From Zymoseptoria tritici IPO323 (Eukaryota; Ascomycota; Dothideomycetes; Mycosphaerellales; Mycosphaerellaceae), in assembly GCF_000219625.1 (NCBI RefSeq), contig NC_018211.1, forward strand, positions 1,240,001 through 1,304,000: a DNA stretch of 64,000 bases. Direction: 5' to 3'. A program made the position numbers and the translations under genes. The notes under the pieces are model-generated. The model was not told the origin of the DNA. It worked only from the letters and a program-made list of their open reading frames with translations, and made no database searches. Shown here one piece after another: positions 44,511 through 54,564 of this stretch. The first letter of the stretch is position 1. Every line of letters begins with the position of its first letter.

Positions 44511-45934
44511 CTTTTTTTGCTGGAGTTGTGTCGATATCTTTTTGCTTTTGGATGGATGCTATTGTGACGGAGGGGAGCTAGGCGTGATGGGAATGAATGA
44601 GTTCGGCGTTTGCGCGCGAAACTCCTTGAACGGCTGGAAAGGGGTGACTGGTAAGAGTCTTGCTCCGTCCTGCCCCGATACTCAATGCTGATGAAAGCTC
44701 AGGAGATGGATCCTGGATGAACCCTCCGGTTGCAGTCCCGACCATGCTGGTTCTCTACTTCATCTGGCCAGCCGATACCGAGCAGACTCGCGGAACAAAT
44801 CTCATCCACGTGGAACTGTCGCAGGTTGACTTCGTTGGCGCTGCACCTCTGCTCCTCTTCACCACCGCCTTGACATTTGGGTGTCAGGAGGGTGGTAGTC
44901 GAGCCTACAGCTGGAGCTCACCCGTGATCGTCGCACTGCTAGCCATTTCTGGAATTTTGTTCGTTGCATTGCTCGCTTGGGCGTTTGCTCTCGATCGACT
45001 GACGTACTTCAAGGACACGGCTGAGATCCTGCCATGGCGGATTTTGACAGACCGTATATTACTGTCTGCGATCACGTATGACCCGTCAGCATGTCTCGAT
45101 CGTTCGCGGCTAATGAGAAGCAGAACCACGCTCTTGACTGGTTTCACCGGGCTGCTCTTGGTCATACAGCTTCCTATCTACTTTCAAATTGTCAACGTCC
45201 TTTCCGCCGTCGAATCTGCTACGTACACCAGCAAATTGAAGTACCGGTCTCTTTACTGACAACCAGGCCAGGCCTACACCTCCTACCATCAGTAGTGTCC
45301 ACTGCCATTGGAGCCGCAGTGGGAGGCCTCATATCGACGAAGAACAACTTCAACTTCCACACCCTCATCGTGGGAAACAGTCTACTGCTCGTCGGATGCG
45401 GCCTATTCTTCGTCACACCAATCAGCCTGCATGTGCCTCATCTGCTGTATGGAGCACAAGTTCTCGCTGGCTTTGGCGCCGGATTAACATTCTGCTGTAC
45501 AACCATGGTCATCAGCCTCAACACAGAGTCGAGATCACGCCCTCGCACAAGGTCTTCTCGCCCAGGCCCGAGTCGTGGGAGGTACTCTCGGAGTCGCGAC
45601 CAGCAGCGCCTTGTTCGCCAATCACATTGCTGACCTGACAGATATATCATCTACCGAGCAGATCAGCACTGTATCCCGGAATCCCAGCTTCATCAGTCAG
45701 GTTGACCTGACCCGCCAGGTAGCGGCGCGAGCAGTATTCGCATTGGCTTTTAACGAGGGACTGAGGATCTGCACTTACATTGCGGCCATATCGCTCGTCA
45801 TATCCCTGCTTGTTTGGCAGAAGCACCCACCGACGATCCAGAAAAGGAAGAGTCAGGTCGAGGCCTCGATGCTGGAGGCGCCAGAGTCTACTGCGATTGG
45901 TTTGGAGCAGGTGGGTGGTGACAGCAAGATGTAA

Positions 45935-46848
45935 CATCGAAATAGGATGATGCTGACTTTTCGCAGGTTCAAGGGGCTACGGACAAGACAACCTGTGCAG
46001 TGGGCAGAGCAACATAGCGACGTTCTCACACGATATCGAGTTTTCCGGGATCGAGACCATTCGCTGACAAATCGATTGTGGGAAGGCATAGCGACACGCG
46101 GGCGTTGCAGTCAGGTCCAAGGGCGTGTTGGTCAGCTCCATGGGCCATGGCGACAGGGTTCTGCCGGAAGGTTTATTGAAAGATGCTTATGCTGCTGCAG
46201 GCCACCTCCTGAGCTTCTTCGTACTCGAGCTTTTTTTCAAGCAGCATCACAAGCTTCATCCTCCGTCTCTTCATACTTCTGCAGGAAGCTGTACTCTGGG
46301 CGACTGCACACCACTTTGTCCATTTCGCCAATGGCGTGATTACAGCTTGACAATCCGGCGGTGCCACGAACCAAGTATGTAGGCTTGCATTGCCAGCATT
46401 GCCATGGATACAGCGTGTTGGCACATCGGACGGATCACGGTTTAATCCTTGTGAAAACGGCGTTGGCCTGATTACAAGGGCGCGGGCCAATAGTTCTAAG
46501 GCCTGAAATCAACCCTGGAGCCTGCAAGTACGCTCACCAGCGGTGATCCGTCCGATGCGCTCACACGCTGCACTTTCGCTCCAATAAAGCTTCTTCGGAT
46601 GTGCGCAATACTTTGTGCGCGATTCCCTGTCTATGCTCTCCCGCGATTGCGCTCCTGACACCGAAGATGGCAGGCTGCTTCTAACATATAAACCAGCTGT
46701 AGTGCTACCACAAATTCGCCGCAACTTCCCTCGATTGCACAGTGATTTTCCCCTCGCCTCCATCTTTCGATCGACTCACACCTGCCTTTGTTGAGAACAA
46801 GTTTTCTCCCATCTCTCATCTCGAACACACCGCCAAACACCGACAAAC
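45935..46848. other. Gene-free 0.9 kb
   Basis: It lies between the MFS pseudogene and the cysteine-rich protein gene. Only short shadow frames occur. The right end should hold the promoter of the gene at 46849. Confidence 0.45.
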
Positions 46849-47223
46849 ATGCTCCGTCAACTCTTCATCATCGCATCACTCTGGCTTGGGGCCTACGGCG
46901 ACAACAACTGTAACTCGGACTGCGTCTGCACTTACTCCAACAACGGCATCCAGTGCATCGCCCAGATCACCGGAATTCACAGGCATGATTGCAAAGGCTA
47001 TTGCCACGACCGCGCCTGCGGCGGTGTCGACAACAACCGACAATCATGCCGCCTCTGGAACAACGGCTACTGCGACGATAATGGCGGAGCGTACACCAGG
47101 GGACGTGGCGGCTACTATGTCGGCTATTGCAACGAGAGAGCTGAGTACAACTCGTGCAATCACGACTGTCCTGGTCATGCGTCACCTGCGGAGCTGTTTG
47201 CACTTCCCGGACCCGCGGCTTGA
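46849..47223 (+). CDS. Small cysteine-rich secreted protein, candidate effector
   Basis: An intronless 124-residue protein. Residues 1-17 (MLRQLFIIASLWLGAYG) form a signal peptide. The mature part, about 107 residues, has 12 cysteines in a regular spread: NNCNSDCVC, IQC, HDCKGYC, RAC, QSC, GYC, GYC, NSCNHDC. This suggests six disulfides. It is also rich in Asn, Gly and Tyr. It lacks a membrane segment or GPI signal and matches no domain that I know. An apoplastic effector or a small wall protein is plausible. The leader just upstream is C/T- and A-rich as in other genes here. It sits in the gene-poor accessory segment next to a decayed transporter gene. Confidence 0.75.
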   Translation: MLRQLFIIASLWLGAYGDNNCNSDCVCTYSNNGIQCIAQITGIHRHDCKGYCHDRACGGVDNNRQSCRLWNNGYCDDNGGAYTRGRGGYYVGYCNERAEYNSCNHDCPGHASPAELFALPGPAA

Positions 47224-48304
47224 TGTCAGGGTGCTGAGGCCTTGGAATCATCCGACTTTCTGAGCCCGCGACACGCGCGCAAGGTACGTGAGCTCTTTGA
47301 GTCTCGTCTGCGGTCTTTTCAACCAAGCGTCTTGTGCTGATATGAATTCAGAAGGTATCGGGATCCGGGAATGCAGGAGATGGAAATGCAGAATGAGGGT
47401 GTCGAGAATGGGTTGAAATGGAATGGCTCGAGATCTTCGATGAACGGAGGAGAGGGCTGACCGCTCGGTCCCGGCTGTGACGATTGTACCGTCACGCATG
47501 CTTGAGTAGTTTCTGGATGATTATTTGGAGGTGTTTAGGAGGCTCTCGAGGAATCTCAACTTCTTCTCTCATTACCTTTGATGATTCGGTGAGCGCGAGG
47601 TATTGATGCCCCTCTCAGAGTGGACCCAATGGTGGACCCAATGGTTCTCACAGCCATCACGATGACCTGAGATGATCACATATGTATTGTGCGATCGAGT
47701 GAACGAGCATTTGGTACAAGCCTCGAAGATGGCGAAGATATGTGTCTGTACCTTAGCTCAAACCCTGACTCATCCAAGTGAAGCTTGAATCAACTTCGGC
47801 AAGATCATCCTTTCCTTCCTCGACATGATACCATGTATGCTACATATTTCGAGTAGCTATAGGTAGACAGCGGTCACGAAAGACGCCGATGCTCCCGGAC
47901 TGCTGCGGCAAAGACGACCTTCTTCTCGACCACCCGACGGTACTCACGCCGTGACTCATTTGCTTGCTTGCCTTGCTTCGCACAACGCACCTCGAGCACT
48001 AAACAATGGCAGCTGATTGCCAGGCATTCTTCTCATGTTCGAGCAATAATCGACACAATCAAATCGAAGCTTACAGGTCAAGTTGCCTTGTCTTGAACAA
48101 GACTTCTTCCCGCAAGCATACTCCAGATTGTTCCCTCAAAGCAGAAAGCCACAAACTCAGGCCCGCGCTTTCTCTCCAGCAAACTGGTAAGGCAAGCAGA
48201 GGAGCGACCTTATAACCTTCATTCGACACATCGACAACTGCCACCATAACCTTGTTACTCTTTCACATCCCACTCACTTCCGAACTCACTCACTTTCCAT
48301 CACA
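47224..48304. other. Gene-free 1.1 kb
   Basis: No gene is supported. A short direct duplication of gtggacccaatg lies near 47621-47645. The right end holds the promoter and C/A-rich leader of the gene at 48305. Confidence 0.45.
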
Positions 48305-49702
48305 ATGGGAGGCAGCACCTTCACCAAGGCTTCCGCCGATGGCGCGCCAACCCTCTACACTCCGCGCATGACTCCCAAAGTCTACGCTCAACTCAAATCG
48401 ACTTGCATCGAGCGCCTTCAGGAAGTCCTCCCAGACCATCAAATCTCCGCTCTCATCGAGGCACCAGAGAAGAAAGACTACGGCGACCTCGACATCATCA
48501 TCGCTCATGATGGTCCTGTCAACACCATGGAACTGGCCCGCCACGTCGGCGCTCACGGTCTGATCAAGCACAGCACCGGCGAGAACCAGAGCTTCAGCCT
48601 CGCGGTTCCTCAGGACATGGTCCGAAGCGTCGAGGACCGCGACCCGGTCATCTACCAGCATCGTCACAAGACCGACACCTCCATCACAGAGAACCATCCA
48701 CCCGCTCCACTCAGCACCAAAGTCTACGCTCAGATTGACGTCCACATCGTCAACACTGCCGACTACGACTGGCACATCTTCTACTCTTCCTACGGTGATC
48801 TGAACATCCTGCTCGGCCACATCGTTCGTCAGCACGGCTTTTCGCTCACCGACAAGGGTCTCTTCCTCCGCCTCCCCGAGTACGATGCCGCCAAAGAGCT
48901 CGACGCGGAGCGTACAACTCCTCACCTCAACATCGAAGACACTCTGGGCAAGCTCTTCCTCTCCAACGATCCCGTCGAAGTCATGGACTTCCTCGGACTC
49001 GATCCAAGCCGCTACTACGACGGCTTCACCACGGTCAAAGACTTCTTCGACTGGCTCTCCATGTCCCGTCTCGTCGATTCCACGACCGTGGGTGGCCACT
49101 CCGACCAGCCATCCACCAAAACCAGCGCGAAACCCCGCTCCCTCAAACGTCCCCTCTTCACCAGCTTCCTCGACGACTATCTGCCAAAGAAGTTCAAGCA
49201 CATTTCAACCGCAAACGGCACCAACTCAAAAGAAGTCGTCGCATGCGAGACCTGCAAACAGCCTGTTCCCTCTTCCATCCCGTCCCGCCCCGTCCTCCAC
49301 CGCGAAGCAGTCGCCTCATTCGCCCGCAAATCCGCCTACACCGACCTGCACACCAAACTCATCCACACCATCTCCAACCAAGAAGCCGACCATTTCCTCA
49401 AACCCATCATCGCCAAATACAGCAATTCGACGGATCGGAAGAAGATTGGCGAGATCTTGCGGGCGATGCAGAGGTGGGTTGGCGTGGGCGAGTGCTGCGG
49501 GAAGATGAGCGTGTTGGAGGAGCCGCATGGGATTGGAGAGTCGCAGTTGGGACGGTTGGTGGATGGGAGTCGTAGGGAGGTGGTGTTGAGGGATGAGGCG
49601 GGGGTGGAGGTGTGGGTGAAGGAGCATTGGGATGAGGTGAAGGGGATTGAGAGGCAGAGGGTTAAGAGGGAGAGAGAGGGGAAGGAATTGAAGGAGGGAT
49701 GA
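48305..49702 (+). CDS. Nucleotidyltransferase-like protein of unknown role
   Basis: An intronless 465-residue protein with a good start context (atcacaATGgg). I do not recognise a named family. Near residue 60 the segment APEKKDYGDLDIIIAHDG has a G-D-L-D-I-I pattern like the first acidic strand of nucleotidyltransferase-fold proteins. A later stretch, AQIDVHIVNTADYDWHIFY, followed by YGDLNILLGHIVRQHGFSLT, supplies a plausible third acidic strand (Q-I-D-V). This spacing fits the fold in which two or three Asp bind metal. The middle (LGLDPSRYYDGFTTVKDFFD) and the helical, Lys/Arg/Glu-rich C-terminus are unique. A possible zinc site (CETCKQPVP) lies at about residue 315. No targeting signal is present. 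Catalytic activity is inferred only. Confidence 0.75.
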   Translation: MGGSTFTKASADGAPTLYTPRMTPKVYAQLKSTCIERLQEVLPDHQISALIEAPEKKDYGDLDIIIAHDGPVNTMELARHVGAHGLIKHSTGENQSFSLAVPQDMVRSVEDRDPVIYQHRHKTDTSITENHPPAPLSTKVYAQIDVHIVNTADYDWHIFYSSYGDLNILLGHIVRQHGFSLTDKGLFLRLPEYDAAKELDAERTTPHLNIEDTLGKLFLSNDPVEVMDFLGLDPSRYYDGFTTVKDFFDWLSMSRLVDSTTVGGHSDQPSTKTSAKPRSLKRPLFTSFLDDYLPKKFKHISTANGTNSKEVVACETCKQPVPSSIPSRPVLHREAVASFARKSAYTDLHTKLIHTISNQEADHFLKPIIAKYSNSTDRKKIGEILRAMQRWVGVGECCGKMSVLEEPHGIGESQLGRLVDGSRREVVLRDEAGVEVWVKEHWDEVKGIERQRVKREREGKELKEG

Positions 49703-50077
49703 TGTTGGAATGAGACATGTGGTGATGAGGAGGTGTGGTGCGATTTGATAATTTAGCGTTGCTGTTTTTTTGAAAATGATGAATGCTCTCCAAAATTGTT
49801 CTTGACAGTAGTGAGCAGCAGTCTACAATTGTGATGTGGCACGCCAATTCAATGTATTTTCCCAGTCACACTAGGTATGCAATATCCAAGAAGAGCCTTC
49901 CCAAACACCACGCTAAAACCCCCAATCCAAATTCAAGATGCACAACATGCTCAGCGACCAGCGCCGCAATTAATGCCCACCATTCCCTCGTATACACTAC
50001 ACATTCATTCTGAATCCAAAGTGAGTAAGTAATACAGTCCACCCTCTCCAAGGACATCTCCCGCAACTCAACTCAAC
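49703..50077. other. Convergent intergenic region
   Basis: It lies between the 3' ends of the gene at 48305 and the kinase gene. No gene is seen. A caactcaactcaactc run (4-5 short units) lies just past the kinase stop, near 50066-50081. Confidence 0.5.
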
Positions 50078-52745
50078 TCAACTCGCCGACGAGGACGAAG
50101 TCGGAAGCTGCGGACTACTATTCCCTCTAACCTGCAACTTGGTCGCTCGATCATCCAATCGCTTCGCCACACCTTTCAGCACATCCCCGGCGGAGCTCCT
50201 CGCCATATCACGAAATCGTCGCGGATCACCGCCACCACTCTGTCCGGAACTCGACGTCGATGAGCCGTCCAGACCACTCACGGCATCCTCTTCCGGCAAA
50301 GGACTCCTCTGCGGTCGGGAGGTGGTGGAACTGCTACTCTCTTCCGCCTTGCGTTCCCTTGCCTTATCTCTCGCCTCTCGCACAAAGCTGGAGAATCCAC
50401 TCCCTCCTCCTTCTGCAGGTGAGGGACGTTCCGATGAGGAAGGAGTATTGCCACCGCTCTCTTCAGCTCTACGTTCTCTCGCTTTGACTTTTGCTTCGCG
50501 GACGAAGTTGGCCACATGACCATTCTTCGCGCGAGCGTGCATGCGGCTAGCAGAGGTGCCGGCGAAGTCGATGGCGTGGTTGATGGAAGATGCCAGAACA
50601 TTAGGATGACGACGGAGACGTTCGATGTGTTCGACTCGTCGGGTGAGGACGAGGTCTGCAGAGGCTTTTTCTTCCAGGATGCGACGCATTTCTTCTTGGT
50701 ATGCTCGCTCGTAAATGTCTTCGTCGACGCCGGAGGGACTTTCGCTGATGATGGGGTGTTCATGGTTGGGCTCGTGGTAGGTGTCAGGATCTGATCCAAT
50801 GTGGAGGAAAAGTCGGTCTTCGAGAGGATCGTGGGCTTGGCCTTTGGCGCGATCGCGATCGTCGAGTGGGAAGGTATTGGACTTATCGCGCATTAATGAT
50901 GGATGCTCGGGGCTCGAGAGTGGAGTTTGTTGGTCTGACTGAGGGCGTGGAGTGGATGGAGAATCGAAACCGTCGGCGCGGTGAGGAGAGGAATGCGTCG
51001 TCGGTATTGACATAGGCGACTCTGCAGAAGCTCCATCCAGCGCCGGCGCCGCTGTGCCCGCATATGTCTCCTTGTGAACTCCCTCGACAGCCAACGCGGA
51101 TTCGATCGGTTTCCGATCCTGGGCATCTGCACTCTTGGAAGTGGCATGGACCGAATCCGGTGGTCGTGTAAATCGGGACTCACGACCGAATATGCTCTCA
51201 AGAATCTCCGGACGCTTACGCCGGACGAGCTTCTTGAAGCGCTTCACTGCTTTCATGACAATCATCAAGTGCGACATGTTGCCTGTGATTGCATCGTCCA
51301 TCTCGGCTTCTGTTGGAGGCTCAACCAGATTTGCGCAATTTTCCTCGGCGGATAGTAGCGGATCGGTGCCGCCTTTTGTGACCCACGGATGTACCTGGAA
51401 CTGGTCAGTCTTGGTCTTGACTTGCATATGAGATATCTGACCCGCAGCTCGTCCATTGTGATCCGCTTATCGGGATTCTTTTCCAGTAACCTGTGCATCA
51501 AGTCTTCAAACTGCTTGTCCTGCTCGTTCTCGAGATCCACATCGTCGGCTTTGATACTCTCGTACAACTCCAGCATATTCGTCTGCTCGAAAGGTATTCG
51601 TCCGTATCGCAAGCAGTACAACGTGACACCCATACTCCAGATGTCAGCTGCCTTCCCACTCACGGCTCCATGTTTGACAACACACAGCTCCGGCGGCATG
51701 AAAGCAGGGCTTCCGGCCGACTTTGCCGTGTGCATATCTGATTCCTTCTCGAACATCTCACTGACACCAAAGTCGACAATCTTCAAGACATCATCGTGCG
51801 TGATGAGACAATTGTCAGGCTTGATGTCGCGGTGGATGATGCCCTGTGCGTGGAGGTACTCGATCCCGAGAATCATGTCTCGGAACCAACATCGACATGC
51901 TTCCTGCTCGTATGGATGAGCTCGCTCCTCGACGCTGACTTTCATGACCACACCCTTCTTGCACATTTCCAGCACCATGTACAGTGAGTCCTCCTGAGGA
52001 TCGTCCAGCACTTCGATCAAGGATACCAGATTGTGATGATCGAGCTTCTTCATGATGGCAATCTCCTCTTTGATCAAGCTCAGTGAATTGTTGCTTTCGG
52101 TAGCCTTATCGCTCGAAGATTGCCGATGCAGGGGAGAGTTGAATCCGCCGACTCCTGCGGCCAGTTGTCCGGGTCGCCGTGCGTGTGCGGGCTTTCGTAA
52201 TAAATTAGACTGCGCTCGTTTCCGGAGTCGAGACTTGGAGAACTCTTTGACGGCCTACGAGTCCAATGTATCAGCATAGCCCCAGCGTCACAGCTGACTC
52301 CAACTCCAGATGACGAATGGGCTCACAAATTCAGCTCCATATTGATCGACCGCCAGATGTACCGCTCCAAAACTCCCTCTGCCTATCTCTTGCTTGATGA
52401 CATATTGATTGATCCGGTGTACGGCGCCTCCATCATCATCACTACTGCCATAATGTGACCTCGCATCCAACGTCTCTTTCACGCCTTTCGATCTCGAGGG
52501 TGCTCGTCGGTGATGTCGTAATGGGGATTGGTACGCCGGAGCGGATCTTTCAGATTTCGAGTGAGTCTTGCGGAACAGCATCTCACTGCGAGAGGGAGGT
52601 GAAGTACATACAAATGTCTGATAGGAAGCGAAGGCGGATGCTCGGCGGTCGGGGTCGGCAGATCGACCTCAATGCGTACGTTGTGGACGGGAAGAATGGT
52701 AGGGACCTCCTCGCGAGAACGCGACGCACGGTCGTCTGCAGACAT
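50078..52745 (-). CDS. CaMKK/Ssp1-type Ser/Thr protein kinase
   Basis: Four exons (52745-52680, 52617-52327, 52254-51442, 51394-50078) give 828 residues. The kinase domain starts YVIKQEIGRGSFGAVHLAVD, and the catalytic lysine is in AVKEF (residue 122). An insert of about 50 residues rich in Arg and Pro (LLRKPAHARRPGQL) follows before the alpha-C helix IKEEIAIMKKLDH, which is the hallmark of CaMKK relatives. HRDIKPDN, DFGVSEMFE and SPAFMPPE complete the catalytic set. The family includes fission yeast Ssp1 and yeast Sak1/Tos3/Elm1, which phosphorylate AMPK/Snf1. The long C-terminus is acidic and Ser-rich, with two similar segments (NFVREAKVKARERRAEES and SFVREARDKARERKAEES). The first exon and start are less certain than the rest. 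Confidence 0.93.
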
Positions 52746-53239
52746 GTGGTCGAGATTGTGAGGTGGACGGATGGGAATCCCCGGTCTGTCTGAAACCCTA
52801 CCGTGGGCTGGGAAGGACCATAGTATTCGTTGTGAGAGAAATGGGTGATGCAATGCGGTGCGTGAGATTCGGACGTCGAGCCCTTGAGAGTACAGCAAGC
52901 GGATGCCCTTTCCAGGAGAAGTCACGGCGAATGGATTCCTTCTTCGCAGCAGTGAGATTGACACGGACACAGTCGTAGTTCTATTCCAAGGTGGGTCCTG
53001 TCCTGTGCTGCGGTGGAGAGACCGATCGGACTGAGTCCCGGAGGCTCGCTTGCACTTGTACTGGGCGAGATATATCCTCCATCTCTCCATCTACCACAAC
53101 CATACCAACAACGACATGAGATAGTACCTCGATATATCAAGGCCGAAGACGATGCGACAGACCCGCTGCGAAGAAACGTGAGAACAGCAGATATCAAGCC
53201 TAGTCTTGTCACGCATAGGAGACATCCTCAACTCCAACC
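52746..53239. promoter_or_regulatory. Shared promoter, kinase and BET5
   Basis: 494 bp between the divergent starts of the kinase gene (52745, leftward) and BET5 (53240, rightward). The long leftward open frame that crosses here continues the kinase frame upstream but has no supporting homology, so I treat this as leader and promoter. Confidence 0.45.
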
Positions 53240-53866
53240 ATGTCGCTATACTCCTTCTACATCTTCGACCGACACAGTAACAAAAACCCCACCATTCCTC
53301 CAAGAAAACCCACCAAACTAACACCACCCTCCCAGCCGAATGCATCTACTCCAAACGCTGGACCTCTCCACCCACCACCACCCCCATCCCCACAGAACCC
53401 AACAAACCCAGCAGCCAAGGCCTCCCCCCCTCCGCCGCAGCAACCGCCAAACTCGCCTCCAAAAACCAAGACGTCCAAAAACTCATCTTCGGCACCATCT
53501 TCTCTCTCCGCCGCATGGCCCGCCAACTCGGCGGTCCCTCCGATCAATTCCTCTCCTACCGTACGGGAGAGTACAAACTGCATTACTTCGAGACTCCGAC
53601 CCAACTCAAACTCGTGCTGCTGACGGATACGCGGGTGGGCAATATGCGCACCGTGTTGCATCAGATTTGGGCCACACTGTATGTCGAGTATGTGGTCAAG
53701 TCGCCGCTCGCTCCCGTCGAGCATAAGGGTGGGGTCGGGGTGGGGAATGAATTGTTTGAGGGGGGGTTGGAGAGCTTTATGGTGAGTTTGTCTTGTGAAC
53801 TTCTGTGGTTTGGGGAGTCGTGCTGATGAATATGTGAAGGCTTCGATATTTGCGCCGCCGCAATAG
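53240..53866 (+). CDS. BET5: TRAPP complex subunit BET5/TRAPPC1
   Basis: Three exons (53240-53276, 53336-53781, 53840-53866) encode 169 residues. The protein begins MSLYSFYIFDRH, then TECIYSKRW, the usual start of the longin-like Bet5 fold. A Thr/Pro/Ala-rich insert of about 35 residues follows. The rest is canonical: KLIFGTIFSLRRMARQLGG, FLSYRTGEYKLHYFETPT, LKLVLLTDTRVGNMRTVLHQ and IWATLYVEYVVKSPL. The last exon adds ASIFAPPQ. It is a core subunit of TRAPP, the exchange factor for the Rab Ypt1 in ER-Golgi traffic. Confidence 0.94.
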
Positions 53867-54564
53867 TCCAGACTTTTTAAGGAGGCTCCCGAGAGGCTGG
53901 GATGCGCCTGACCAAATCATCCTGCCTCTAGGTTCGAACGCCGGTGGCCCATCGCTTGCTCGGAGGTCTGTCTGAGCTCCTCTCGTGCTCAACGGGTCGA
54001 ATCATATCGAAGGCTGGTATCTCACGCCAACCGGGACCAATGTCTGCTTCGACGACACCAGCCAGCAAGCGGCAAATCCGGAGTCACGGCATACGTGGAT
54101 CCTCCGAACTTAGCAGATCCGGTCAGACAAACCTTCACAGACTACTCGTCAAGCCTCCTCGGCAAAGTCAGGACAGCGATATATACCCAAAATGTCGCAT
54201 TTCGCTCAGCAGGAGGTCGATACGCAATGTCCGCAGAAGGCTGGGAGACAGCCGCCAGTCCGTAGACTGGGATGGAGATGGGAGAATGCATGGTCGAATA
54301 TGGGAATATAACGGGTCCAGAGGACTTGAGCCTATAGCCGCCGGGGACGTCTACTCTAGAGTCACCATCAAGGCGTTTCTCGATCAGACTTCCCTCTCCG
54401 ATGATGATATTAACAATACTACTGCTCGTTCTGTGACTTCAACCACCTCTCACATCTATGATCTCAGCCCCCAAATTCCACCCTCCGGATCCGGTCCCAG
54501 GTCCGTGCACCTCACCACATCTCACACCTCACAACAACAACAACTCCCTCCCTCCCTCTCACAC
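53867..54564. other. Convergent intergenic region
   Basis: 0.7 kb between the 3' ends of BET5 and the JmjC-like gene. A rightward frame runs through here into a shadow of the next gene, but it has no recognisable content. A ggttcgaac element at about 53932 resembles a tRNA T-loop but has no matching stem. Confidence 0.5.

Larger units (their letters stand above)
44266..44700. mobile_element. Unrelated insertion in the MFS pseudogene
   Basis: The transporter reading is cut between SHSS and the downstream MNPPVAVPTML segment by about 435 bp that encodes nothing related and is A/T-richer than its flanks. It contains a short inverted-repeat unit (44400-44510) and a strong hairpin (44358-44385). 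I could not identify clear target-site duplications at its edges, so its class is open. The breakpoints are accurate to about 10 bp. Confidence 0.5.
43605..45934 (+). pseudogene. Decayed MFS transporter gene
   Basis: A drug-exporter-like MFS gene that can be followed from MDPQPSAIMQHAEDARPAQ to a C-terminus near 45934, but with several breaks. Intact signs: LAVIFFCLSILLLLSLMDET (TM1), YRLADVYGRRLVVLFGAF (motif A), RTLQGVGGSIMYS (motif C-like), ISGAVGPALGGVITSHSS, and introns that still splice correctly (43774-43832, about 44115-44165, 45069-45116, 45225-45269). Lesions: an extra base near 44003; about 435 bp of unrelated sequence at 44266-44700; a frame slip just after it, where the tryptophan-rich WRWIFWMNPP-type segment loses two bases; and a one-base slip near 45530. 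No full-length transporter can be made. Parts still look well conserved, so decay is recent. Confidence 0.82.

Noticed and set aside
47621..47645. Duplicated gtggacccaatg
   Set aside because: Only two 12-bp copies with no element-like ends; likely a small slippage event.
53925..53960. tRNA T-loop-like ggttcgaac
   Set aside because: The flanking bases cannot form the 5-bp T-stem on either strand, and no D-arm, anticodon arm or acceptor stem is present.
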